In this document: positions 1-5,831 of the stretch, piece by piece | Layout: each line of letters opens with the position of its first letter | Numbering within the stretch: position 1 is the stretch's first letter | Position numbers and translations under genes: made by a program | Assembly: GCA_023266075.1 (NCBI GenBank) | Contig: JAHFRX010000102.1 | Location: 1-5,831 of the forward strand | Source: Legionellaceae bacterium | GTDB taxonomy: Bacteria > Pseudomonadota > Gammaproteobacteria > Legionellales > Legionellaceae | DNA: 5,831 nucleotides | Direction of reading: 5' to 3' | Notes under the pieces: model-generated | What the model was told of the DNA's origin: nothing | The model's database searches: none | The model's input: only the letters and a program-made list of their open reading frames with translations

Positions 1-562
1 GCGTGATAACGATATCATGACCACTTGAGGCAAGTTTTTTTGACAGTTCAGGATTTGGTGTGCTGTCACAGCGCGCAGCAAGATAATTGGCATCTTGTGC
101 GTGTGGTATGGATGTTGTGATGAGAGCATCTCTTGCATCAAACCATAAGCACTTGAGTCCGGACTTTTGCAAAAAAGCATGTCCCAAGCGCGTCATCATG
201 AGTTCACCGAGACTTAAAATTTGTGCTTTCGTTTTAGCAGGCGCTTCGCTCAAAAGAGAGATCCCAGTCAGCCATTGTGTGAGTTGTTGAATGTCATGAT
301 GGATGAGTTCGTAGGAAACCTCGAGTGCTTTAGCGAGTGAGCAATGTTCATCGATGAGCTCAGTGAGTAAGGTTTGATGCTCGTTAATGAGTGCTGCCTC
401 AGTCAATTTTTCTAATTTATTTGAGGTTTGTGTTAACGCCGAGCAGACAATCACGGGTTGAATTTTTGTTTTTAAATGTCGTTTGGTAATGTCAAGAATA
501 CAATCCCACATTTCACGTGTTGAAACACTTGTACCACCAAATTTTGTAATAATCTGTTGCAT
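1..562 (-). CDS. lysC: Aspartokinase N-terminal part, probably of a fused aspartokinase/diaminopimelate decarboxylase (truncated by window edge)
   Basis: This cytoplasmic enzyme phosphorylates L-aspartate with ATP, the first step towards lysine, methionine, threonine and diaminopimelate. The visible 187 residues start at the ATG on 562-560 and stay open to the left edge. Seen: the amino-acid-kinase opening KFGGTSVS at residues 7-14, a VCSALTQTSN segment near 39-48, LGELMMTRL at 118-126 and WFDARD at 140-145, all in the family order. The last residues, DIVIT, fit the strand that normally runs into the conserved QGF. The N-terminal start and the stretch LTGISLLSEAPAKTKA (98-112 region) look more like the bifunctional kinase/diaminopimelate decarboxylase (LysAC, roughly 860 residues) than plain LysC; that is inference, as the decarboxylase half lies outside. 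A Shine-Dalgarno-like AGGG (complement of 568-571) sits 5 bases before the ATG. The gene is divergent from the FadL-type gene. Confidence 0.93.
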   Translation of the reverse strand, partial: MQQIITKFGGTSVSTREMWDCILDITKRHLKTKIQPVIVCSALTQTSNKLEKLTEAALINEHQTLLTELIDEHCSLAKALEVSYELIHHDIQQLTQWLTGISLLSEAPAKTKAQILSLGELMMTRLGHAFLQKSGLKCLWFDARDALITTSIPHAQDANYLAARCDSTPNPELSKKLASSGHDIVIT

Positions 563-593
563 GACGACCCTGAAATGGCTCAAAAACAGTACA

Positions 594-622
594 ACATTAA
601 CATGGAGAGATATTGGTGACAA
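594..622 (-). promoter_or_regulatory. Probable sigma-70 promoter for the aspartokinase gene
   Basis: On the minus strand TTGTCA (complement of 617-622, 5 of 6 to the -35 consensus) is followed after 17 bases by TAATGT (complement of 594-599, 3 of 6 to the -10 consensus), which is preceded by TGT, an extended -10 element. Transcription would begin near 587, leaving a leader of only about 25 bases. That leaves no room for a lysine riboswitch. Prediction by eye only. Confidence 0.5.
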
Positions 623-642
623 GAATTTTAAAAGGGTATAGA
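613..642 (+). promoter_or_regulatory. Weak candidate promoter for the FadL-type gene
   Basis: TTGGTG (613-618) and TATAGA (637-642) are 18 bases apart, matching 3 of 6 and 4 of 6 consensus positions. The candidate lies over the -35 of the opposing aspartokinase promoter, so the two could interfere. A second -35-like TTGGCA lies at 658-663 but has no convincing -10 at the right distance. The 145-base gap between the two genes must hold the promoter; which element is used cannot be settled by reading. Confidence 0.25.
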
Positions 643-693
643 CAGGAACATTTTATTTTGGCAGCATAGTCTGCTTATTTTAGTTAGACGTTG

Positions 694-700
694 AAGGAGA
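694..700 (+). promoter_or_regulatory. Strong ribosome binding site of the FadL-type gene
   Basis: AAGGAGA lies 7 bases before the ATG at 708, the best spacing in the window. A second ATG at 703-705 is in another frame and only 2 bases from the motif; it gives a two-codon frame (ATG GAA TGA) whose stop overlaps the real start. The spacing and the signal peptide that follows decide for 708. Confidence 0.8.
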
Positions 701-707
701 ACATGGA

Positions 708-2087
708 ATGATATATTGGCGTTTAACAAGTATCGCATTGATTGCAGGCTCAATTTCATGTAGTTATGCGGGTGGATTTTCACTGTATACGGAAGGCAGT
801 GCTGCCGAAGTGGGTGTGTTTGCGGCGGGTGCCGCAGCAGAGGCTCAAGATGCGTCGATTGGTTGGTATAATCCAGCAGGTTTAGCCTTATTGCAAAAAA
901 ATGAAGCGCTGATCAGTGGTGTGGGTGTGCTGCCTGTCTCAAAAATTTCGGGAATGAGCTCTTATTACACGGATAATTTGGCACCTTATCAACAATCTTT
1001 TGTAAAATTATCCGGTGGTGAGCAAGCGATCGTACCGGCCATCCATGTGAGTCATCCGTTGGGTAAGCGTGCAGTATTTGGACTCAGTGTGGTCTCGCCG
1101 TTTGGCCTTTCAAGTAATTGGCCTGAAGATGCTCCTACGCGTTATGCGGCAACGTTGACAAAATTATTAACTGCAAATGTTTCTCCTGAGATGGGCGTAC
1201 TGTTAACAGACCATTTGGCATTTGGCGCAGGTCTTGATGTGCAGTATGCCGATGTGAAATTTGATGGTGTCGCAGGCTCCCCTGCAGCATTGCAATATTT
1301 AGAAAGTTTTGGTGTACCTGTGACGACCACGATGTTCGATTCCTCAAGTAATAATGAGGGCTCATCGATAGGTGTTGGTTTTCATACCGGTATTTTAGCG
1401 TTATTCAATCATCATCATACGCGTATTGGTGTGAACTACCAATCGCGAATGAAGCATCAATTTGAAGGGCATAGCATTTTAAAAGGACGTCTCGCCTCAC
1501 CAACATTGACGAATCCTTATGAAGAGTACAAATTAGACGGACTATATAGTAATTACATTGCACTTCCGGACGTGGTGACGTTGAGTGCGTATCAAGATAT
1601 TACTCAGAAATTCGCACTTTTAGGCTCTGTATTACACACGGGTTGGAGCTCATTCAAAACAATCGAGCTTTATAATGTCGCAGGGTTTTCTGTTGAAAGC
1701 AGTGAGCAAGCGCCAATTAACCTCGTGACACCGCAAGGTTATCGAGATACCTGGCGTGCTGCTTTGGGCGCTAATTACCGTGTGACTGATCGGTGGATGG
1801 TGCGCATTGGCGGAGGATATGATCAAACGCCAACGGTGAGCGCTGAGCGTGATATTCGGTTGCCTGATGTTGATCGCGGTGCAATTTCTGCAGGGTGTCA
1901 TTATCAAGTCACTACAGCGTTGGGGTTTGATGTGGGGTATACTTATCTGTTTGGTTTGGGACAAGCGTCTATCAATAAGACGCAAGTTTTTGATGAGTTA
2001 TCTTCCGTCAATATTCAGGCGCAGGCGATGAATCATGCGCAACTAGCCGGTATTCAGGCGGTTTGGAATTTTGATGCCGGAAGTTAA
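708..2087 (+). CDS. fadL: FadL/OmpP1/TodX-family outer-membrane transport protein
   Basis: This is a predicted outer-membrane beta-barrel that lets long-chain fatty acids or other hydrophobic compounds through the outer membrane. The 459-residue precursor is close to the family size (E. coli FadL is about 446). Residues 1-21 form a signal peptide with one Arg, a hydrophobic core and the cleavage site SYA before Gly22. The mature N-terminus (GGFSLYTEGSAAEVG, then AAEAQDASIGWYNPAG with NPAG at 55-58) is the plug-like family signature. The rest alternates polar and apolar residues with many aromatic strand ends, as in a barrel. The C-terminus reads VWNFDAGS: the usual terminal aromatic (Phe455) is followed by four extra residues. 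A short His run (FNHHHTR) lies near residue 235. The gene is probably monocistronic, with its stop overlapping the convergent next gene. Substrate is unknown; aromatic-hydrocarbon porins belong to the same family. Confidence 0.9.
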   Translation: MIYWRLTSIALIAGSISCSYAGGFSLYTEGSAAEVGVFAAGAAAEAQDASIGWYNPAGLALLQKNEALISGVGVLPVSKISGMSSYYTDNLAPYQQSFVKLSGGEQAIVPAIHVSHPLGKRAVFGLSVVSPFGLSSNWPEDAPTRYAATLTKLLTANVSPEMGVLLTDHLAFGAGLDVQYADVKFDGVAGSPAALQYLESFGVPVTTTMFDSSSNNEGSSIGVGFHTGILALFNHHHTRIGVNYQSRMKHQFEGHSILKGRLASPTLTNPYEEYKLDGLYSNYIALPDVVTLSAYQDITQKFALLGSVLHTGWSSFKTIELYNVAGFSVESSEQAPINLVTPQGYRDTWRAALGANYRVTDRWMVRIGGGYDQTPTVSAERDIRLPDVDRGAISAGCHYQVTTALGFDVGYTYLFGLGQASINKTQVFDELSSVNIQAQAMNHAQLAGIQAVWNFDAGS

Positions 2088-2482
2088 TCATCTACAGTAA
2101 TCGTTGATTCGGCGATACCATTCACGATAAGTTTGTAACCATTACCGTGAATAACGCTGGGTGTGATTTCACCTGTTTCAATGTTTAATTCAACGACGCC
2201 AATATCCAATGGATTATCTGTATTAGTGCCAATGCGTATCAGTGCAGGGCATTTCTCAGCAACGGTATGGCCAAAGCATGACATACGAACAGAGGCCCAA
2301 AATACTTTGCCAACACTGTGTGCTTTGGTTGGGTATGGTGAGGGTACTGTGCCTTCTATAAATGCATTTGACTCACGATCAGTTAAGTTATGTGTAATCA
2401 ATTGCTTAGGACTTGCCAAAGCGGATGTTTGAATAACAAGCCCGAGTGTTAAAGCAATTGCTGTTTGAATCATCCGATGCAT
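2084..2482 (-). CDS. Small secreted protein of unknown function with a Cys pair
   Basis: I do not recognise a named family. The 132-residue product has a clear signal peptide (MHRMIQ, then a hydrophobic stretch to ALA at 21-23) with predicted cleavage before Ser24, giving a mature protein of about 109 residues in the periplasm or outside. It has no further membrane segment. The mature part has exactly two cysteines, Cys69 and Cys78, nine apart, suited to one disulfide. The C-terminal half looks like beta strands separated by turns (IGVVELNIETGEI at 94-106, then NGYKLIVNG at 114-122). This pattern resembles small secreted hypothetical proteins of Legionella-type bacteria, by memory only. AGGAGA lies 5 bases before the start, favouring Met1 over Met4, and a good promoter stands upstream. 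The coding evidence is the signal peptide, ribosome binding site and promoter together. The antisense frame at 2163-2432 has none of these. Confidence 0.8.
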   Translation of the reverse strand: MHRMIQTAIALTLGLVIQTSALASPKQLITHNLTDRESNAFIEGTVPSPYPTKAHSVGKVFWASVRMSCFGHTVAEKCPALIRIGTNTDNPLDIGVVELNIETGEITPSVIHGNGYKLIVNGIAESTITVDD

Positions 2483-2487
2483 GATTA

Positions 2488-2493
2488 TCTCCT
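2488..2493 (-). promoter_or_regulatory. Ribosome binding site of the small secreted protein gene
   Basis: On the minus strand AGGAGA is 5 bases upstream of the ATG at 2482-2480. It fixes the first of two nearby in-frame ATGs as the start, because Met4 would be 14 bases away. Confidence 0.75.
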
Positions 2494-2512
2494 GTTAGAA
2501 TATTTTTGTGCA

Positions 2513-2541
2513 ATTATAAGACAATATAAGTCATGCTACAA
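2513..2541 (-). promoter_or_regulatory. Sigma-70 promoter of the small secreted protein gene
   Basis: Reading the minus strand, TTGTAG (complement of 2536-2541, 3 of 6 to consensus) is followed by exactly 17 bases and then a perfect TATAAT (complement of 2513-2518). Transcription would start near 2506, giving a leader of about 24 bases with the ribosome binding site in it. It is the best -10 element in the window. Confidence 0.65.
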
Positions 2542-2549
2542 GATCCGTG

Positions 2550-2579
2550 TTGGATATTTTATATAAAACAGCGTAAAAT
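2550..2579 (+). promoter_or_regulatory. Candidate promoter of the msbA-lpxK operon
   Basis: TTGGAT (2550-2555, 3 of 6) and TAAAAT (2574-2579, 5 of 6) are 18 bases apart. Transcription would start near 2586, just before the TTCAG repeats. The -35 boxes of this promoter and the divergent one are only 8 bases apart, so RNA polymerase or one regulator bound here could affect both. Other AT-rich -10-like sites (for example TATATAA around 2560-2566) lack a good -35. Confidence 0.4.
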
Positions 2580-2586
2580 GGCCAAA

Positions 2587-2601
2587 TTCAGTTCAGTTCA
2601 G
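2587..2601 (+). repeat. Three tandem TTCAG units in the msbA leader
   Basis: TTCAG occurs three times in a row at 2587-2591, 2592-2596 and 2597-2601, followed by TATAG. It lies between the candidate -10 element and the msbA GTG start, so a change in copy number would alter leader length by 5 bases per unit without touching the reading frame. Three copies are few, so it may be chance. Confidence 0.85.
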
Positions 2602-2615
2602 TATAGTGTGGTTAC

Positions 2616-4382
2616 GTGAAACATCGCTCGTATCGCAGCGCGCGCGCGCTTTATTTTCGGTTATTTACATTTGTAAGGCCATTTTGGCGAGTGTTATTAC
2701 TCGGTGTCATTGCAAATATTGTGTATTCCGGTATTGATGCAAGTTTAACTTACTTGATGCGTCCTTTTTTTGATAAAGGGTTTGTCGAAGTTGACATGGT
2801 TTTTATTCAAAAAATTCCAGTGATGATTCTCATCGGTGTGATGATTCGTGGATTGATTAGTGCCTTGGGTAGCTACTGCATGACTTGGGTAGCGCGTGCT
2901 GTAGTGAATGCGTTAAGGCAGCGCGTTTTTGCACATATTCTTCGCTTACCCGCGCGTTATTATGACAGTGCCACATCGGGTCAACTGTTATCTAAAATTC
3001 TTTACGATGTTGAGCAAGTGGCTCAAGTGAGTGCGGATGCGCTGACTGATTTGGTTCAAAACGTGTGTTTAGTGGTGGGATTACTCACGGTGATGATGGT
3101 GATTTGTTGGCAATTGTCATTGCTATTTTTACTGACAATCCCGTGTGTTGGTGTGTTAGTGAACTATACCAATAAACGTATTCGACGCATTAGTCATCGT
3201 GTACAAAAAACGATGGGGGAAGTCACTGAAATCGCAAGTGAGGCGATTGAAGGCTATCGTGTTGTGCGTATGTTTGGGGGAGAAAACTATGAAAAAAATA
3301 AGTTTAATTGCGCAACGGAGCAATCAAGACAAAATGACATGAAGGTTGCTGTGAGTAAAGCGATTAACGTTGCTGGTGTGCAATGCATCATTGGTTTGGG
3401 TATTGCCATGATTATTTTTGCAGCCATTCAATTAGCGTCGGTCATTACGGTGACAGCAGGGTCATTTTTAGCGATCGTGGCTGCCATGCTACAGTTGATC
3501 AAACCAGTAAAAACTTTGACCACACTTAACGCTACTTTTCAGCGTGGATTGGCGGGTGCTGAAAGTGTTTTTGGTGTGTTGGATGAGCCGGTGGAGCCAC
3601 ATTCTGGGCAACCGTTGATGCAGCGCTCACAGGGGCGGCTTTCTTTTCAGCATGTGTCTTTTGAATATCAACCCGGAAAAAGAATACTTGAAGATATTCA
3701 TTTTACAATTGACGCAGGTCAGACGGTTGCTTTAGTTGGACATTCAGGCAGTGGGAAAACGACAATATCGAGTTTGGCATCACGTTTTTATGAGGTGACT
3801 GAAGGTAGGATTTGCTTGGATGATGTTCCGGTTCAAACGTTATCATTGTCTTACCTACGTTCGCAAATGGCCATGGTGAGCCAGCAGGTGACGCTGTTTA
3901 ATGATACCGTTGCAAATAACATTGCTTACGGCCATCAGATGAGTCGTGAAGCCATCGAGCATGCGGCGAAGCTCGCTTATGCGGATGAATTTATTCACCG
4001 GCTACCTGGTGGGTATAATGCGATGGTTGGTGAAAATGGCGTACTTTTGTCCGGCGGACAAAGGCAACGGATTGCGATTGCGCGTGCGATTTTGAAAAAT
4101 GCACCATTGCTTATCTTGGATGAGGCGACTTCGGCACTGGATACTGCGTCAGAGCAATATATCCAAAAAGCGCTGGAACATGTGATGAAAGGGCGAACAA
4201 CCTTGGTCATTGCACATCGGTTATCAACGATTCGTCATGCGGATAAAATTATTGTGTTGAATCAAGGTCGTATTGTCGAAGAAGGAACACACGATGCGTT
4301 GATGAGTCTAAATCATCATTATGCGGCACTGTGTCGGACACAACAGCTACATGTGGACTCCTTTTCAGAAGCAATAACTTGA
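2616..4382 (+). CDS. msbA: Lipid A export ABC transporter MsbA (ATP-binding and permease)
   Basis: MsbA is an inner-membrane homodimer that uses ATP to flip lipid A-core from the cytoplasmic to the periplasmic leaflet. At 588 residues it matches the E. coli length (582). Six membrane segments fill residues 23 to about 300. The C-terminal ATPase has Walker A GHSGSGKTT (375-383), Q-loop VSQQ (421-424), signature LSGGQ (478-482), Walker B LLILDE (498-503) with Glu503, D-loop SALD (506-509) and switch His534; no key residue is missing. The start is GTG at 2616: an in-frame TAG stop lies at 2604-2606, and a later start would cut into the first membrane segment. No good Shine-Dalgarno motif precedes it, so initiation may be weak. 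Its TGA overlaps the lpxK ATG. The neighbour lpxK separates it from generic half-size exporters. Confidence 0.96.
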   Translation: MKHRSYRSARALYFRLFTFVRPFWRVLLLGVIANIVYSGIDASLTYLMRPFFDKGFVEVDMVFIQKIPVMILIGVMIRGLISALGSYCMTWVARAVVNALRQRVFAHILRLPARYYDSATSGQLLSKILYDVEQVAQVSADALTDLVQNVCLVVGLLTVMMVICWQLSLLFLLTIPCVGVLVNYTNKRIRRISHRVQKTMGEVTEIASEAIEGYRVVRMFGGENYEKNKFNCATEQSRQNDMKVAVSKAINVAGVQCIIGLGIAMIIFAAIQLASVITVTAGSFLAIVAAMLQLIKPVKTLTTLNATFQRGLAGAESVFGVLDEPVEPHSGQPLMQRSQGRLSFQHVSFEYQPGKRILEDIHFTIDAGQTVALVGHSGSGKTTISSLASRFYEVTEGRICLDDVPVQTLSLSYLRSQMAMVSQQVTLFNDTVANNIAYGHQMSREAIEHAAKLAYADEFIHRLPGGYNAMVGENGVLLSGGQRQRIAIARAILKNAPLLILDEATSALDTASEQYIQKALEHVMKGRTTLVIAHRLSTIRHADKIIVLNQGRIVEEGTHDALMSLNHHYAALCRTQQLHVDSFSEAIT

Positions 4383-5371
4383 TGAACACTTATCTTCAGC
4401 AATTTTGGCAAAAAATAACACCATTACATCGACTGCTTTATCCGTTGATGTGGTGTTTTCACGGTGTTGTTATATTACGCAAAAAACTCCTCATGCTTTT
4501 TTTTTCTCAGTCCTCAGCGGTACCGATTATTGTCGTAGGTAATCTGACGACGGGAGGTGTTGGTAAAACACCTTTGGTTATTGAGATTGTGGCGGCTTGT
4601 CAATCACGAGGTCTTCGTGTTGGCGTGGTGAGTCGTGGTTACAAAGCACGATGTAAAAATTTTCCGCATGAAGTGCGTGTTGTGGATTCAGCACAAGATG
4701 TCGGAGATGAACCTTTATTGATTGCGGAAAAAACACGTGTACCGGTCGTGATTGCACCCAATAGAGTCGCGGCGGTTCGCTATTTACGAAAGCATCATGC
4801 ACCACAAGTGATCGTCAGTGATGATGGTTTGCAGCACTATCGTATGCCTCGTGCGGTGGAAATTGTGGTGCTAGATGGTGTGCGGCAATTGGGAAATCAG
4901 CGATTATTACCCGTGGGCCCATTGCGTGAGTCTCCATCGCGTCTTAAGACGGTTGATTTTATTGTCGTGAACGATGGTTCATGGCCTCATGCCTATGCGA
5001 TGACATTACAGCCTCAAGCGTTGAGGTCACTCAAGCAAGGTGGTGTTGTTGCAGCAGATGAAATACAGTATCCAATTGCAGCGGTCGCAGGGATTGGCCA
5101 TCCAGAGCGGTTTTTTCAAACATTGACGGCATTGTCGTTTTCTTTTGAGTCGCATATTTTTCCTGATCATTATGCCTTTTCATTGAAAGATTTTAAAAAT
5201 ATGACGAAAACCATTCTCATGACAGAGAAAGATGCGGTAAAATGTCGAGCGTTTGCAACAGACGCGATGTATTTTTTACCTGTCAAAGCAGTCATAGAGC
5301 AATCATTTTGGGACGCATTATGGGTTCATCCAGCATTAGTCAATTTAAAAAGTGTATCGTCGGACTCTTAA
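4382..5371 (+). CDS. lpxK: Tetraacyldisaccharide 4'-kinase LpxK
   Basis: LpxK transfers phosphate from ATP to the 4' position of disaccharide-1-phosphate, making lipid IVA at the cytoplasmic face of the inner membrane. The start chosen is the ATG at 4382, overlapping the msbA stop (TGATG); it gives 329 residues, almost exactly the E. coli length (328). A start at 4331 would add 17 residues inside msbA. Seen in order: an N-terminal hydrophobic anchor (about 18-41), the P-loop GNLTTGGVGKTP (53-64), SRGYKA (84-89), GDEP (108-111), SDDGLQHY (146-153), GNQRLLPVGPLRE (about 173-185), FPDHYAF (260-266) and MTEKDAVKC (280-288). The Asp of GDEP and His263 are likely counterparts of residues implicated in catalysis in Aquifex LpxK. 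Only a weak AGAAG precedes the start, so translation is probably coupled to msbA. Confidence 0.97.
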   Translation: MNTYLQQFWQKITPLHRLLYPLMWCFHGVVILRKKLLMLFFSQSSAVPIIVVGNLTTGGVGKTPLVIEIVAACQSRGLRVGVVSRGYKARCKNFPHEVRVVDSAQDVGDEPLLIAEKTRVPVVIAPNRVAAVRYLRKHHAPQVIVSDDGLQHYRMPRAVEIVVLDGVRQLGNQRLLPVGPLRESPSRLKTVDFIVVNDGSWPHAYAMTLQPQALRSLKQGGVVAADEIQYPIAAVAGIGHPERFFQTLTALSFSFESHIFPDHYAFSLKDFKNMTKTILMTEKDAVKCRAFATDAMYFLPVKAVIEQSFWDALWVHPALVNLKSVSSDS

Positions 5372-5831
5372 GTCTTGTGGCATCAACACTATTTGCTGCA
5401 GAGATATCGCTAGGCGACGAAGACAATTGGATTTTTTCTGGTATGGTGAGCAATGAAAAAGGAGATCAATATGCATACTTTTTTCAAATGCAACATCAAG
5501 GTGTATCGCTGAAAAGTGCTGTAACTTTGTTTGATATGCAATCTAAAGAGCCTGTTTTTCAAGAAGAAGCCGTAGGGCTATATCAAATGAAGTCTCCCTA
5601 TCACTGGGAAATTGGGCATACTTTTCTTCATTTTAATCCGATTACAGGGAGTTGGGTGTTTGGGCTTAAGACAAAAGAAAAACAAGGGTTTAATTTTAAA
5701 ATTGATATGATGAATGCGTATGACCCCCCTGTTCTTGAAGAGCGATTACGGCCGGGTTTGAGGGTGACACTCAATCATGTAAAAGCATTAAATGGTCATA
5801 TTTATTTATCGAAAAGGCATGATGAATTTGT
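5320..5831 (+). CDS. Exported protein, possibly lipocalin-like (AttH/CrtC type); C-terminus outside the window
   Basis: The first 170 residues of an exported protein are visible and the frame is still open at the right edge. The ATG at 5320 lies inside lpxK, overlapping it by 52 bases in another frame, with GGGA (5310-5313) 6 bases upstream. Residues 1-27 form a signal peptide: KK at 10-11, hydrophobic core, cleavage probably after LFAA before Glu28. The mature part opens with DNWIFSG (35-41), then GDQYAYFFQM (48-57). It continues with SWVFGLKTKEKQGFNFKID around 111-129 and NGHIYL near 159-164. This order recalls the AttH/CrtC lipocalin-like domain (WWYF-G motif, then strand pairs), but the second Trp is replaced. 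The fold assignment is inference. It probably shares the msbA-lpxK transcript. Many relatives have ycaR or kdsB after lpxK instead. Role unknown; periplasmic lipid handling is one guess. Confidence 0.8.
   Translation, partial: MGSSSISQFKKCIVGLLSLVASTLFAAEISLGDEDNWIFSGMVSNEKGDQYAYFFQMQHQGVSLKSAVTLFDMQSKEPVFQEEAVGLYQMKSPYHWEIGHTFLHFNPITGSWVFGLKTKEKQGFNFKIDMMNAYDPPVLEERLRPGLRVTLNHVKALNGHIYLSKRHDEF

Noticed and set aside
87..290. Open frame on the plus strand of 67 codons
   Set aside because: It lies antisense to the conserved aspartokinase coding sequence, has no ribosome binding site, and its product is rich in Cys, Ser and basic residues with no recognisable domain.
563..600. Lysine riboswitch before the aspartokinase gene
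   Set aside because: The predicted leader is about 25 bases, far too short for the roughly 170-base lysine element, and no such folding pattern is visible in the 145-base gap.
2121..2151. Inverted repeat TTCACG/CGTGAA as a terminator for the FadL-type gene
   Set aside because: The 6-base stem encloses 19 bases, is not GC-rich and has no T-run after it; it lies inside coding sequence of the opposite gene and is likely chance.
2163..2432. Open plus-strand frame of 89 codons opposite the small secreted protein gene
   Set aside because: The minus-strand gene has a signal peptide, ribosome binding site and promoter; the plus-strand frame has none and no domain-like pattern.
2631..2651. Alternating CG run near the start of msbA as a regulatory or Z-DNA element
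   Set aside because: It encodes an ordinary Ser-Ala-Arg-Ala segment of the MsbA N-terminus and is too short to argue for a structural role.
4331..4381. Longer lpxK start at 4331
   Set aside because: It would add 17 residues that do not fit the family N-terminus and lie inside msbA; the ATG at 4382 gives the normal length and a typical TGATG junction.

Overview
The window looks like ordinary chromosomal DNA from a moderately AT-rich gammaproteobacterium that makes lipid A. It carries msbA and lpxK as an overlapping pair, an outer-membrane FadL-type porin, and the start of an aspartokinase resembling the kinase half of the fused aspartokinase/diaminopimelate decarboxylase known from xanthomonads and Legionella-type bacteria. 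That enzyme type and the small Cys-pair secreted protein make me lean towards Legionellales, but this is inference from remembered family resemblance. No mobile element, tRNA, rRNA, CRISPR array or phage gene is visible.

Layout: (1) 1-562, minus strand: the first 187 residues of an aspartokinase that runs off the left edge. (2) 563-707: a divergent intergenic region with a fair promoter for the aspartokinase and a strong ribosome binding site for the next gene. (3) 708-2087, plus strand: a FadL/OmpP1-type outer-membrane protein with signal peptide. (4) 2084-2482, minus strand: a small secreted protein of unknown function, whose stop codon shares a TTAA with the stop of the FadL gene. (5) 2483-2615: a second divergent intergenic region, with a good minus-strand promoter, a weaker plus-strand promoter and a TTCAG triplication in the msbA leader. 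(6) 2616-5831, plus strand: msbA, lpxK and an exported lipocalin-like protein, all overlapping and probably one transcript. The third gene is cut by the right edge.

Functionally, LpxK adds the 4'-phosphate that completes lipid IVA and MsbA flips finished lipid A-core across the inner membrane, so the pair couples late lipid A synthesis to export. The third operon member is exported and may be a lipocalin-fold protein of the AttH/CrtC type. It occupies a place where many relatives have other small envelope or KDO genes, so it is the best candidate here for something not yet described. The FadL-type porin and the small secreted protein are also envelope or periplasmic proteins, but nothing in the sequence ties them to lipid A. 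I found no evidence of a wholly new system.
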